Origin: Rapana venosa
Lineage: Eukaryota > Mollusca > Gastropoda > Neogastropoda > Muricidae
Assembly (NCBI GenBank): GCA_028751875.1
Contig: CM054155.1
Location: forward strand, 51,736,035 to 51,800,034
Direction of reading: 5' to 3'
DNA: 64,000 bases
Shown piece after piece: positions 11,600 through 22,940 of the stretch. The translations under genes were made by a program, and so were the position numbers. Under the pieces are notes generated by a model. It was not told the origin of the DNA. It did not search any database and saw nothing but the letters and a program-made list of their open reading frames with translations. Numbering within the stretch: the first letter of the stretch is position 1; each line of letters opens with the position of its first letter.

Positions 11600-11801
11600 G
11601 TCTCTCCCTTTCTCTCTCCTCTCTCTCTCTCCTCTCTCTCCTCTCACTCTCTCTCTCCTCTCTCTCCTTTTCTCTCTCCTTTTTCTCTCTCATGATACCT
11701 ATGCTCCCTTTCCTCACATTGATCCACATATTTGATCAAATCAGGTCCTGAAAGGCCTAATTTCTGCCCTTGGGCAACAAACTTTTCAAAATGTCACTCA
11801 T
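11600..11801 (-). pseudogene. Ty3/Gypsy-like gag N-terminus fragment
   Basis: On the minus strand an ATG at 11801 is followed, after a one-base frame change, by FVAQGQKLGLSGPDLIKY, then VDQCEERE and a Glu/Arg-rich run encoded by the CT-rich repeat. Gag proteins of many invertebrate Gypsy elements begin with a similar short helical module followed by a charged E/R coiled coil. Gag forms the particle that packages element RNA. The frame is lost in the CT repeat before the N gap. It lies downstream of the putative LTR and leader on the same strand. Confidence 0.6.
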
Positions 11802-12546
11802 GAATGAATATAACAAACACTAATATTTACTAAGAGAAGCAAAAGCGAAAACTGAAAAAGAAAACAATACAGACTCAACAACCCCCACACTTAAATATAC
11901 AGAGGAATTTTTTTTTTAATGTGAATTTTAAAAAAACCCAAATAAATATGGTAAATACAGTATCAACTTGGAACAATTTGATTAAGCACAATTTCACTTT
12001 GTAAAATATCAGTAATAGGTCTCAAAAATTTAACAAATATTTTCCCCCAACCCAGAACAATAATAATGGAGTATTAATTATTTTGTATTCATTCAAAATT
12101 CAAATTTCCAAAATCCAAAAAATCAAACTCAGTTATGGCGATGGATAGAAAAGAAAAAAAATCTTCTGATAACTAACAACTTCTAATATAAAACATTATG
12201 TGTAAAATTTAAAAACTTAACCCAAGAAAAGAAAGGTTCTAATGAAACACTTAGGTAGTAACAAAACAACAGAAAGTAGAGCAGAAACAGCAACCCAATT
12301 AAAAGAAGAAAAGTAACTAATCCCTTATTCTGAGGAGAAATTAAATAACCTCAGAAAACTGTAAAACTGGAGATGGCAGTAACAAAAACAAAATAAAAAA
12401 TCAATACACCCCACACAATCAAAATAGTTATTATCACTTTCTTACTCTGACACAGTCACATACAACCCATGGACTATGGAGAGGAAATCCTGAAAGAAAA
12501 TAACTTGGAAAATAACTATGAAATAAAGAAATGTAGGGGTCACCAA
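11802..12546 (-). other. Leader between LTR and gag
   Basis: AT-rich and without long frames. Directly next to the LTR end the minus strand reads TTGGTGACCCC, a sequence often found at the LTR/leader junction of Gypsy elements, where a tRNA primer binds. The primer assignment is inference. Confidence 0.45.
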
Positions 12547-13663
12547 TGTAACGGGTGCAAACCGACTCCAGTCACATAAAACAGAAAGGTTGAACAAAGG
12601 GAAACAACCCAATCTCATAAAGGCGCACGTTCTTTCCATTCTACAGTCACACTCAAGATTTCAAATTTTATAAATCTCATTCATTCTATTATTACATCAA
12701 TCTGTCCCACAAATATTTTTCAATAACCAAAAGAAGCATTAATTATATATAATTAATGCTTATATATATATATATTCACTATTTACAAATTCACCAACCC
12801 CAAAAGCCTCCAATTCACCTCATCCGGGTCAATACAATATTATATTTTTTTCTTCACTATTTTTTTGTCCATCAACTTCCTGCCTCCCCCCGCGCAATGA
12901 AGTCAAATTTTAACACAATTCACAAAATTCCTGCAGACAAGACAGTCCCAGCTCTCTGGCCCAGACAAACACACACGTCTCTCCTTGTCCAAACTCTGGC
13001 ACCATGCACAGAAAAACAACAATACAGACCTGGCTGAATTTTGCTACACACAATTTTTTCTCAAAAATCACTGACGACCCTTCCCTGAAGGAAGTCCCTC
13101 ACCGACCAACGTCTGTTCCAGCCCCAGCCTCCAACGGCTGCCACACCGTAATCCTTCAGGTCGGGTGGGGTTGTCCTAGGGACTGGACAGGACTGGGTCA
13201 GCTACTGGGGCAAAATTAAAAGCCTACACAGATAGCAGAAAAGAATCCCACTTTTAGTACCCAGTATTAATAAATATATTTTTTTTATTCCTTACCTTTT
13301 TTATTGAGTTTGTTGTTCCCAGAACACTGAACCCTCCACACTCACAAACCTATACAGAAGTCCATGCACTGCACTACTTTCCTAAGTTAAAGCAAAAGAG
13401 TTTTTTTTAATGAAAAATAAAAAACATCTTTTATCAGCATACCACTTCATCTAGGTGAAGTGACTAGATGTCGCCATCTAAGGCCAGCTCAGACAGCTGC
13501 AACCTTCCTTGACCAGGACAGAAGATGAAATGTCAACTCTTATGACAGAAACATTTCACTACAGCTATCATTGACACCTACTCACTAAAGCAAAGAAAAA
13601 AACCCATCCAACATATCCACAGTTGCAAAACAATTCCAACGGAACAGACACAGGTCTGTTACA
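12547..13663 (-). repeat. Putative 5' LTR of a Gypsy-like element
   Basis: On the minus strand this segment starts TGTAACAG (13663) and ends CCGTTACA (12547), giving TG...CA ends with a 6-bp inverted match (TGTAAC). AATAAA lies near 13300. The inner side continues into TTGGTGACCCC and gag. The outer side falls in the middle of a Tx1/L1-like LINE frame, which supports 13663/13664 as an insertion boundary. A second LTR and target duplication are not visible because the other end lies beyond the gap. Confidence 0.5.
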
Positions 13664-15832
13664 TCCATAAAGGGAAGCAGCTACCAAAAAGCAACTTAAA
13701 CAACTGGCATCCTATACCATTAACAAACAGTGATTATAAACTTTTTGCAAAAGTACTTGCTATACGACTCTCTTCAGTTATATCAAGCATCATTTCTGAA
13801 GACCAGGTAGGTTTATGAAAGGCAGAAATATAAGTCATATAGTGTGATTAAACTGGTGACAGTGTAAGTTATCTGACTCACAAACAAAACTTGGCATTTT
13901 ATTTGCGCTTGATTACAAAGCTCCCTTTGACACAATATCTAAAGAATACATATTATGGTCTTTTAAACGATATAACTTTGGAAACACGTACATGAAATGG
14001 ATTGATGTTCTCATGTGAAATGCTAACAGCAGCATAAATTATATGGGTTGGCTAACTGAACATATCGAGTAATGCAGGTATAAGACAAGGATGCCCATTC
14101 TCACCTATGGCCTTCATTCTGGCCCTGGAAATTATTGGCCATAAAATTAGATCCTATGAAAACATCAAGGAATTAAGTCCCAAATTCATCAGCTAACACC
14201 CCCAATTGCATTCTTAAAGTACTGATATAGCAGATGATGTTACCTTATTTTTTAGAGGATATTTCTAATCTACAACATGCTGTAACACTGATCTCCTATT
14301 TTTCAAAAATCTCTGGATTATCTATGAACAGACAAAAGAGTGAGGCCATGTGGCTGGGTTTGAACACAGATTGCAAATATGCATATTATGATATTAAGTG
14401 GCAACAAAGGGTTAAAATCTTGGAATCCACTTTAGCATGTCTGTGTTTCAGAAATTGAAGAAAACTGGTTACAACTGATAGATAAAATCCACCAGATGAT
14501 CTGTGCCTGGTCTAAAAGGAATATTATGTATTATGGGTAAGGTTTGTGTTGTCAAAACTCTTCTGCTCCCAAACAGCTCATTTATGTGATGCAGGCACTT
14601 AGCATACCCGAAGAATTGCTTAAAAAAAGTAAACACAATGTTATATAGATTCATTTTAAAGAAAAAGTATCCCAATACTAAAGCCTTTGAAACGGTGAAA
14701 AGAAAATCATTGTTAAAACAATGATAAGGGAGGACTAAATATTATCAACATTATTGATATGCAGAATTCATTTTTCCTCTCCTGGGCCACAAACTGATGA
14801 GCAACCATGAGCAAGAATGGAAATGTATTCCACATGAAATACTGTCACGTACTGGTAAAAATCTATCCTGTTTCAGCTCTAATATTAAATCTGATGCATT
14901 CAAAGGCTTTGGGCTGATAAAGAGTTTGTTCTGGAAAAAGGTATTAAAAACCTGGTTGGATAACCTGCATGGAATACATCCGACAAATTATTAAAAGCTG
15001 ATTATTTGGATCAGTGCTTATGAACAATGCAAATATCAAATATAAAGGTACAACTCTTTTTCTGAAAGTTGGATTCAGAGCTGGTGTAAACACATGTGTC
15101 TGACTTATGGAAGATGGCCACATAAGAACTTTGCCTCTGTATGTGAGATTGTGGTGACAAACCTACTTGGACCTTTAAATATGGTGCTTTTACACACTGC
15201 ATTAACTGTAGGCCAAAGGATATTAAACGCTAACCAGAAGCTCAGATAGAAACAAATAACTCATTCTGAAAACTCTGGCAACACCTCGTCAGTTTCATCT
15301 TTTTGTAACTGAAAAAGATTTAACTCAACCGTTGGAGACTAAATTCTGGTTAAACAAGCTGGGTTGTTGAAATTTCAGCTAACACATGATTCACAGCCAG
15401 TAAAACTACCACTGAAACTAGACTGTGATTACTCCATTCGAAAATATTACACAATATGTATCCTACTAACATACTGCTTAACAAGTTAGGCATAGCTAAT
15501 ATGTAAACACTGCACATTTTGTACTTAAGAGATAGACTACATTGAACATTATCTTCTATGAGTGTAAATAAATATATGAGATCTGGAAATATGTTGAAAA
15601 CAAACTACTGCATAAATTTAACATAGCCATTAAATTAACACCACAGAATGTACTATTTGGGGTTGATGGATATGAAAGAAATAAGCTTGTAAACATTTAC
15701 ATCAACTCACTAATCCTGATTGCTAAAATGTGTATTGGAATAGTTAGGTGCAGCACTTCATTTGACATTATCATTATCTTTTACCGTGAGCTTCGTTACA
15801 TAGAGATAGATTTTAAAAATAAATAAATAAAA

Positions 15833-15867
<35 letters not shown>

Positions 15868-15870
15868 CCA
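13664..15870 (+). pseudogene. Tx1/L1-like LINE reverse transcriptase, degenerate
   Basis: In shifting frames the plus strand reads NWHPIPLTNSDYKLFAKVLA (from about 13702), ISSIISEDQVG, GIRQGCPFSPMAFILALEII (about 14080), ADDVTLFF (about 14228), then SKISGLSMNRQKSEAMWLG (about 14300), MGKVCVVKTLLLP and WKKVLKTWLDNLHG. This order is that of L1/Tx1-type RTs, with the NSDYK fingers, the GIRQG motif and the ADD catalytic box. Many stops show it is an old copy. The 5' part is missing and replaced by the Gypsy-like LTR. An (TAA)n run at 15837-15866 probably ends it. Confidence 0.7.
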
Positions 15871-16251
15871 TTAGTACAAAACTTTTTAAAATTAAAAAAT
15901 AGAAAAACGAACTGAAAATGCCACCGTCATTTTCAAAAGGTTCTTGTTTTTGTCAATCTCTTCCCTCAGGTTTTTGACTAATATGAAAATAATGACTTTC
16001 AGACTTTCAGGAAGTATCCTTTGAGCTACATGAGTTGTATATTTGGAAAAAAAAATCTTGTTGGCGCCACATAAAAAAGGGAAAACAAATCTATCCCACA
16101 GAACCAATGAAAAAAGGGGGCACATTTTGATTTTTTTTAAAGTCTATTCTTTGTGTGAATAATTATAGGCCATTATATTTCAGTGCCAAAAAAATGGAAA
16201 TGCAAAAAATAATCAAAAACAAAACAGCACTGTATTTGTGGTTGTGTTTTG
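15871..16251. other. AT-rich stretch, nothing supported
   Basis: Short open frames only. No motif or repeat that I recognise. Confidence 0.5.
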
Positions 16252-16410
16252 TATGAAAAGGAGAAGGGATACAATGCTAACTGCTTACTGTACATCCTCT
16301 GTTTGTGTTAGTAAGAAAAGAGAAGGAATACAATGCTAACTAGTTACTGTACATCATGTGTTTGTGTCAGTATGAAAGGAGAAAGAATACATACCAACTA
16401 CTTACTGTAA
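16252..16410. repeat. ~59-bp minisatellite, about 2.7 units
   Basis: Three successive units share GTATGAAAAGGAGAAGG-like starts, TACAATGCTAACT, TTACTGTACATC and TGTTTGTGT. The third is truncated. Confidence 0.8.
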
Positions 16411-16439
16411 AAATAAAATGATAAAAAATAATCATTATA

Positions 16440-17650
16440 ATTATACACAATGTAAGATAATTATGCTCTGCAACTCTTGCTCATCTCCAGGAAATTGGAT
16501 TGTGTCTTTCGAGAATATGTTTGTATCAATGTGCCTGTCAGTATTGTAATTGCCCTTCATGGGATGATTAAAGCAGTCTTGTCTTGAAAAAAACCACCAA
16601 CAACAAACAGCAACTGTACATTGCCAAAACATGTGTCTGATACTATCTATTTCTATGTTGCGAAAATACATTTCTTTTAATATAAAAATATGCGCCCAAA
16701 CATCTATGGATAAATTCTCAGTTGATACCATTTGATGTTTATATCAGAGATCTTGTGCACATTCAAGAAACATTTTCCAGCCATTCTCAATATTCAGCTT
16801 TTCTTTCCACTTATTACAGAATCTCAGAAACTATTGTTACAAATAAAGGTATCATAGAATGGTTTTGAATCCTTTTGGTACTGATTTTATTATTTTTGGA
16901 CAAACCGGTATTCTTAAGCATTCCTTGTCTTTGACTGTTATATTTGTTTTTTTATGTTCTCAGCTAATGCAAACTTTATATCCATAAACCAGTAACAAAA
17001 TTTATATAACATTATGCTTTACCTTGAACTATTCGTATGTCATAAACTTTCCATTTTCTAGGATAAAATGCGCTATGCAATGTATGCCTTTATTGATCCA
17101 TGTTTTTTCCCACTATACCTTATTTTCCTATTTGTATTCTATTATTGAAAAAATCAGTTCTTCTAACAGCTCATGGGATTTACTGCAATCTTGATTGGTT
17201 TTCAAGAATTGGAAAGTTAAGACATTGCAATGGTTTTCCACTTATGACATGTTGTCTCGATTTTTCTTAGCCATGTCCCTTTGAGTAAATTTGCATATTA
17301 TGTTCAAAGTTCTGGTAACCTAAGCTCACCATTTTTTAACACTCTGATGTAATGTTTTACTACTTGTTTTGTCTTGTTTGTTATTTCATACAAATTTATA
17401 ACAGCACTTTTTCAAAGTATCAAAAACAATGTCAGGTGGATTTGGTAGTAAAACTATGGAGATTACCATTAACTATCAAAACCCATGTCATTGGCCATGT
17501 GTCATGATTGTGATCATTGAATATGTAATGCAGTTTGTTTTTTAAAATTATAATACTTTGAAATATTTAAAAAAATGTATGGGTTTAAAGTAGGCTTTTT
17601 AAATGTTTGTCATCTGCTAAAGAAGTTTCAGATTGCCCTCCATTTGTCAA
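16440..17650 (-). pseudogene. Possible degenerate LINE C-terminus
   Basis: A minus-strand frame (16731 down) has NIEIDSIRHMFWQC, similar to the IRHLFWxC zinc-knuckle-like end of L1/Tx1 ORF2 proteins. Upstream minus-strand sequence is AT-rich with many stops. It could be the tail of another LINE facing the one at 13664-15870. The rest of the stretch shows nothing else. Confidence 0.3.
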
Positions 17651-17778
17651 ATCTAATTAGTTCCTTTCATATTTTTGGCTTCTCCGGGTGGGCATGTGCA
17701 CTCCATTCCGATCTACAATAATTCGCAAGAATTTAAAAACAGCTTCAACTTGCCAGGTAAGTCTTGCTTTATTGTATT

Positions 17779-17824
17779 TAATTCTTGCTCATTTCCTGTA
17801 TACCTCCACTGCAGGCACATGAGA
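17779..17824 (+). repeat. DIRS inverted terminal repeat, left arm
   Basis: 46 bp, the reverse complement of 19961-20006 with 44 of 46 bases matching. The shared core on the right-arm strand is GTGGAGGTATACAGG. Confidence 0.9.
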
Positions 17825-17889
17825 TTTGAGAGCCACAGTGTTCTCGAGATAAACACATTCATCACATGAAAAAAGAAACATGTCGTACC

Positions 17890-18474
17890 TTACTTCTCAG
17901 TTATGAAACGCTCCATGATGGACTGGCCCATGGTCAGTGTTGGTCCCACATTCTTATTATAAAATTTTGCAAATGTGGAAACATTCGTCCATCCAGCTGC
18001 TTTCATTATGATGTGTATTGGAGCGTCTGCAAGTTTTGCTGCTGAAGTACTGGCTGACCTGGTACTGTGCACTGTGAAGCATGTAATGTCTATGCCTGCC
18101 TCATCCAGCATCCATTTCAGCCAGCGAGATATGGTATCACTAGTAGCTCCTCTGTGCGGTGCTTGGAGAGTGATAAACAAATGTCCAGTGGAAATCTGAG
18201 CCCTCAGTTCTTTTCTTCGTCTAAAGTATTCTTTCAATGTGTGAACTACACACAGAGTCTCCTTATCCACAAAAGCCATGAGTTCAATCAGTGATTGATG
18301 GGCTCCTCTTCTTGATTGTTTTATTAAACTATTTACATAAAATACACATTTTTGCTTCATTAGTAACATATTATCGATGTCAAGTGCAGCAATAGTTTGA
18401 CACCTCTGACCCGACAGCAGTGCAATTAACATCACAAGTTTCATTGTCAGTTCTTTGAACGTTAGTTTATCCAC
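17890..18474 (-). CDS. DIRS tyrosine recombinase, catalytic domain
   Basis: A 194-residue open frame with the full tyrosine-recombinase set: Arg24 in SGQRCQT, His136-x-x-Arg139 in VHSTRSAS, Trp162 in KAAGWTN, and the nucleophile Tyr172 in FAKFYNK. The enzyme would cut and rejoin the circular DNA intermediate of a DIRS element through a covalent 3'-phosphotyrosine. The C-terminus is complete, ending about 65 bases before the inverted repeat. The start at 18474 is only the first Met after a one-base frameshift. The core-binding domain lies upstream in other frames (18475-18830). The catalytic half is unusually intact next to the decayed and deleted remainder. Confidence 0.85.
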   Translation of the reverse strand: MDKLTFKELTMKLVMLIALLSGQRCQTIAALDIDNMLLMKQKCVFYVNSLIKQSRRGAHQSLIELMAFVDKETLCVVHTLKEYFRRRKELRAQISTGHLFITLQAPHRGATSDTISRWLKWMLDEAGIDITCFTVHSTRSASTSAAKLADAPIHIIMKAAGWTNVSTFAKFYNKNVGPTLTMGQSIMERFITEK

Positions 18475-18830
18475 TGGAACCCACGTTCTAGCATTTTAAG
18501 CACAATATTTACATCCCAAGTTTGGTGATACTTTGGTAGTGGTGGTTTTCTTTCAAAAATACCCCTCATAAAATCTTTTACAAGTTCATGTTGACCAAAC
18601 GTAGCCCCTTCATACTTGCAGAGAAAACAACTTAGCCAAGAAGGAGCGTGCCCACAGCGCTATATGAATATCCCTCTTTCAACAGAGATGCCAGAAAATT
18701 TACAGCTGTGGCTAGAGGCGGTGAAACTGAATCCACTTGTTGCTCACATGCGTACCTCTCCCACTTTCGTATGTACACATCATACATCTGTTTTGTTGCA
18801 TGTCGCCATGAGGACATAAGAATACTGGTA
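18475..18830 (-). pseudogene. DIRS recombinase core-binding domain, frameshifted
   Basis: Minus-strand frames read RHATKQMYDVYIRKWERYA, ATAVNFLASLLKEGYSYSAV, then in another frame ATFGQHELVKDFMRGIFERK and PLPKYHQTWDVNIVLKML. This is the helical DNA-binding half that precedes the catalytic domain at 17890-18474. At least two single-base shifts separate the pieces. Confidence 0.7.
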
Positions 18831-18922
18831 GTGTCCTCAGAAAATCCTTATTGTTCTGAATCTATCCCTGACACTTTGCAGACTAACAGAGTCAAGCTTT
18901 TCTTTAGTGGGTGTTTCATCTC

Positions 18923-19556
18923 CTATTGACTTGGTTGTGTCAGTAGAGTGTTCCTGGCTGACAGGAGGACTGGCCTGGCGGTGAGGATTTTCATTAGTGC
19001 TGGCCAAAAGGCTGGTTTTTCCAGGCTGGTGCTACTATAACCCTTCTTGCTTTGTCTTTTTTTAACTCTGCCAGGACAGGGATAGAATGCTGAAAGGGGG
19101 AAAGCAATAGACAGTTTCATTACCCCAATACATGCTAAATGCATTAATAGCACATGCTCCTGGGTCAGGCAAGAAAGAAACATATCTGGAAAACTGAAAA
19201 TTTAATCTAGAAGCAAACAAATCAATGTCAGGTTTTAATATATAGAATATTCAGAGCCTCAGAGAGAAGCAGTGAATCAAGTTTCCATTCTGTGTCTATG
19301 TGGCCCTGTCTAGACAGCCTGTCAGCTTCAATATTATCAACTCCAGGGATGTTTTGGGAGCACTGAGCCATATGTTCCTGCTTTCACACCAATGCCAGAT
19401 TTGCTGAGACACATCATTCAGCTGTTTTGATCTGTTAGAACCCATGTTGGTATACAAACCCAAATGTGCTTGTGTATCATACATAATTTTTATGTGAACA
19501 TTCAGTTGGTCGTGCAACAAAGATTTGAGACCAAACAAGACAGAGAGAGCAAGCAA
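18923..19556 (-). pseudogene. DIRS RNase H and connecting region
   Basis: A minus-strand frame (19556 down) reads LALSVLFGLKSLLHDQLNVH and NDVSQQIWHWCESRNIWLSA, the RNase H part of DIRS pol. Further on, DPGACAINAF-like sequence and CFPPFSIL, followed by VAPAWKNQPF, match the conserved linker between RNase H and recombinase. Frames are broken. No YADD-type RT catalytic motif is found upstream of it. Confidence 0.7.
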
Positions 19557-19599
19557 AGTTCAAATTCACTAACCATGTTTTCCAGAAAGGAGGGGCAGT

Positions 19600-19890
19600 T
19601 CAGTCAGGGATCGAGTTACTGCCGTGGCTGTTTTTCTGACCCTTCTTCCAAAAAACATCTTGTTTGTCTGCCCCTACCTCCATAGCTTCCGGCCTAAAAA
19701 AAGAGCTGGTGTTGTTTGTTCTGCCATGTGGTTTTCTTTTGCTGGCCATGCATGCTCTGACCGAGTTTTTGGACTCCTGTACTTCTTTCAATGCTTTGTG
19801 AAACTCGGTGCCATACAGTAGTTCTGGTGTCATGGCAACATGCGGTGCACATATGCCAGAGAGTTCACGGGGTAGGCAGGGTCGGTGCAT
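19600..19890 (-). pseudogene. Possible DIRS gag-like fragment
   Basis: A 96-residue frame with MHRPCLPRELSGICAPHVAM and TPELLYGTEFHKALKEVQES. I assign it to DIRS ORF1 only because it sits between the inverted repeat and RNase H on the same strand and has the Cys/His-poor helical look of those proteins. Confidence 0.4.
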
Positions 19891-19960
19891 TTCTCTCCGT
19901 TTCTTGGAAGGTCATGTAAGGTGGCTAGGAACGAACTGGCCAGTAGGCTGCGTGTGGTTT

Positions 19961-20006
19961 TCTCATGTGCCCGTAGTGGAGGTATACAGGAAATGAGCAA
20001 GAATTA
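19961..20006 (-). repeat. DIRS inverted terminal repeat, right arm
   Basis: The partner of 17779-17824, with two mismatches (T/C at base 12, C/T at base 14). It begins TCTCATGTGCC and ends GAGCAAGAATTA. Confidence 0.9.
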
Positions 20007-20026
20007 CAGTCCGGGCTATAGTTCAT

Positions 20027-21090
20027 CAGATGAGATGCCAAAACCAAATTAGAAACAGGATTAACAACTTATATACATCACTCAGTAAATTATAAGCAGA
20101 TAACATTGTTTGATAACTATGGCAATGAATATACACCTGAAAAGAGCCAAACAAATACTAGTCGGATTTTTGTATCGAAACCCAGATGAACGCATTAGTT
20201 GGTTTGATAATTTCGAACACATGATGAATGATGTTTGTAACTACTCAACTGAAATCATTTTACTTGGTGATTTCAATATGATTTACTTAGCCTAATGATA
20301 AATGGAAAAAAAATCTTTCTGGTGTATCATCTGCCACAATTGGTAAATATTCCAACAAGGAAAACTCTACTTTCTGAAACACTGATTGACCATATATGCA
20401 CGACCAATCCATCTAACATTATTGAGCTGTCTGTACCTGTCTATGGCCTAAGCGATCACTATTCTGTATGTTTTACATGGTCAAAAAAGGAGCTAAAATA
20501 CCCAGATGCAAACACAAATACATTTCTTTTTGCAGCTATAGAACGTTTAATGCAGACAATTTTTTGTCCGACTTATGTAAAGCAAACTTCTCTGATGTTT
20601 ATCAGTTGACTGACCCAGACAAAGCACTTGGAATTTGGTATAGGATTTTTTCATCAATCTTTAATAGTCACATCCCTCTTAGAATCAAATGGGTTAAAGC
20701 TAGAAATAAACCACCCTGGTTAACTGATGAAATCACTGAAACCATAACCTTCCGAGATAACTTACTAAAATCAACAGGAAAAGATGAAAAGTTTAGGGAG
20801 CAGCGTAATAAGTGACATTCATGAAAAGAATTGCAAAAAGAAATATTTTAGTGAGTTTATATCATCTAAGAAGGACACAAAGTCTCTCTGGAAAGCAATT
20901 AATCAGTTATTGGGTAAAATCATCTTTATCATGTGCTTCATCAAGTACGGCCTATTTTCCCGATAATATAAATCAACACTGAAAAACTTGTAAAATTTGA
21001 CCGCTCAGATTTCAATGATTTACCTCTTTTACAGGAATTTTGTAATTCTAAGTCAATAAAGTCTCAACTTTCATTCAAATATACTGGTGT
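20027..21090 (+). pseudogene. CR1-like LINE, endonuclease half (split element)
   Basis: Plus-strand frames read LVGFLYRNPDERISWFDNFE, IILLGDFN (the GDFN metal-binding motif of EEP endonucleases), LVNIPTRKTLLSETLIDHIC, SDHYSVCFTW (the SDH catalytic motif), and then PPWLTDEITETITFRDNLLK. This is the endonuclease plus the linker that leads to RT in CR1/jockey-type LINEs, which nicks target DNA. Several stops and shifts make it a pseudogene. It is cut at 21090 by a younger LINE and resumes at 24145. Confidence 0.8.
21081..21090 (+). repeat. Target-site duplication, left (ATACTGGTGT)
   Basis: The identical 10-mer is at 24135-24144, flanking the inserted RTE-like LINE. Confidence 0.85.
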
Positions 21091-21329
21091 CCAACCCCTC
21101 GTTCACGTTGTGGGAAACAGAAACAGGTCAAGCTGGCTAATGGGGCTCTGGTGAAACTGTGACTGGCCTAGCAAGCCGACAGTGGATTTCTCAACCGCTA
21201 AGAAAACTGAAAAGAGACACAACGGACGGATACCAACGGAAAACAAACTCGAAATGGAAACCAGACATCGAGATAGAAACAGTGACCACATTGGAACAGG
21301 AACATCTGCGGCCTAACAACAAGGAACCA

Positions 21330-22381
21330 GAAATTGTGGAATTTTATGACCAAAAGAAAAATCTCCATCATGGGCATTTCAGACACTAGGATGAAAGGAG
21401 AAGGAACGAAAGAAATCCATTCAAACTTTGTTCTCATCTGGAGTGGAGTCAGGAAAGACCAGAGAGCAACGCATGGTGTGGGATTCATCCTACACCCAGA
21501 CATAGCAAAGAATCTCATGAGTACAGAACACATATCAGAAAAACTAATTAAAATCGGTGTAAGAAAGTCCAACAAAATCGTCTACTATATCCAAGCATAC
21601 GTGTAACGATTCGTACTCAGAAGAGGAGAAAGACTCATTCTATCAAGAGCTCTCCGACCTCATCAACAGCACCCCTGACAAAGAGGACCTGTATGTCATG
21701 GGTGATTTCAACGTGAGAGAAGAAACCCGTGGACAAAACATCTTGGACCCCACAGTGACCACAGAACACCTTGCAATGACAACGGGAAACCACATGCTAG
21801 AACTATGTGCAGAGCATGATCTGATCATCACCACACCCTTTTCCAACACCGATCCTCCCAAATTTACACCTGGTACAAATGGAACAATCTCAACATCTCG
21901 TCTCAAATCGACTTTATACTTGCAAGATCTAGAACACGTTACGCCATCAGACTCAAAAGCCATCCCCAATGCCAACCTTGACACTGACCACAGGCCTGTC
22001 ATTCTAGCCTCCAGTACTCAGAAGAAGAAAATAACAACTGCTAGGAAGAACCAGCCTGAAAAGATCAACCTCCTCAAACTGGAAAAGAAAGAAGTGCAAG
22101 AACAGATTCATAGTGCTATCAAGGTGAAACTTGACTCCATTGATACAACACCTCTCAACATGGAGCAAGTCTGGGACACCTTCAAGCCAGCTCTCTTGAA
22201 CACCTTAAGGAAGTTTGCGGGACAAAGAAATGTGGAGGTAAAAAACAGGAAAGCTACAGCTTGGTGGAACCAAGAGGTGAAGGAAGCCATCAAGAAAAAA
22301 AAAGCAGCTATATTAAAGCTTGGTCAAGACCAAGACAGAAGAGGACTACAATCAAGTACAAATCGCAAGAAGACAAAGTAA
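21330..22381 (+). pseudogene. RTE-like LINE endonuclease domain and linker
   Basis: Frames read KRKISIMGISDTRMKGEG (the EEP strand with the catalytic acid position), HGVGFILHPDIAKNLM, DKEDLYVMGDFNVREETRGQ (GDFN motif) and NLDTDHRPVILAS (the DHRPV catalytic histidine). A linker with MEQVWDTFKPALLNTLRKFA and WWNQEVKEAIKKKKAAILKL follows. A break near 21604-21650 splits it. The domain would nick the target strand for RT priming. Confidence 0.8.
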
Positions 22382-22940
22382 TCGTGTTGTGAAAGCCTCC
22401 AAAGAAAAATCTTGGGCGACTTATGGAGAGAAGTTAAATGAAATTTGCAAGAACCCCCAAGAGAATTTTTCAAAAGTGTGAAGACGATGAGAGTAAGAGA
22501 TGAGCCATTCAATCCAACAACAGTAGTAGAATGATGCAAATGGAGAGGCACAGCACAAAGAAGAGGAAATTCTGAAACGATGGGAAGACTATTTTAAAGA
22601 TCTTTTAAAACCCATCTGGAGTACAAGCTTCCAGCTCTCAGTTCTCACCACGCTATAAAGACCAGTTAGAGCCCAAATCCTTGAAGCAGAAACAAGAAAA
22701 GCAATTAAGACCAGCCCAAAGGGTAAAGCGGCAGGCGATGACGGCATAACAACTGAAGCCATCCTTGCATGCAGAGAAACGGGAGTTAAGTGCTCACCAT
22801 CATCTTCCAGAAAGCATGGGAAGAGAGGAAAGTACCAATGGACTGGCAAAATGCAATAGTGGTGCCAATTTGAGAAGAAGAAGGGCAGCAAGAGAGACTG
22901 CAGCACCTACGAGCATTTCACTCTCAGCCATGTAGGGAAA
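22382..22940 (+). pseudogene. RTE-like LINE RT N-terminal region, heavily broken
   Basis: Short pieces such as EAETRKAIKTSPKGKAAGDD and AIVVPI can be read in several frames, matching the segment before the RT fingers (KAAGxDxIxxE). No frame exceeds about 50 residues. Confidence 0.65.

Larger units (their letters stand above)
17779..20006 (-). mobile_element. DIRS-like retrotransposon with inverted ends, RT missing
   Basis: The element is bounded by 46-bp inverted repeats and reads on the minus strand. A gag-like frame (19600-19890) comes first, then an RNase H-like region (18923-19556), then a tyrosine recombinase (17890-18830). DIRS elements integrate with a tyrosine recombinase instead of a DDE integrase. 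Full elements are usually 5-6 kb. This one is 2.2 kb and passes from the gag-like frame to RNase H with no RT motif, so it appears to be an internal deletion. It lies just upstream of the CR1-like LINE at 20027. Boundaries come from the repeats. Confidence 0.75.

Noticed and set aside
19464..19821. Plus-strand frames over the DIRS element
   Set aside because: Shadows of the minus-strand RNase H and gag-like frames. No motif on the plus strand.
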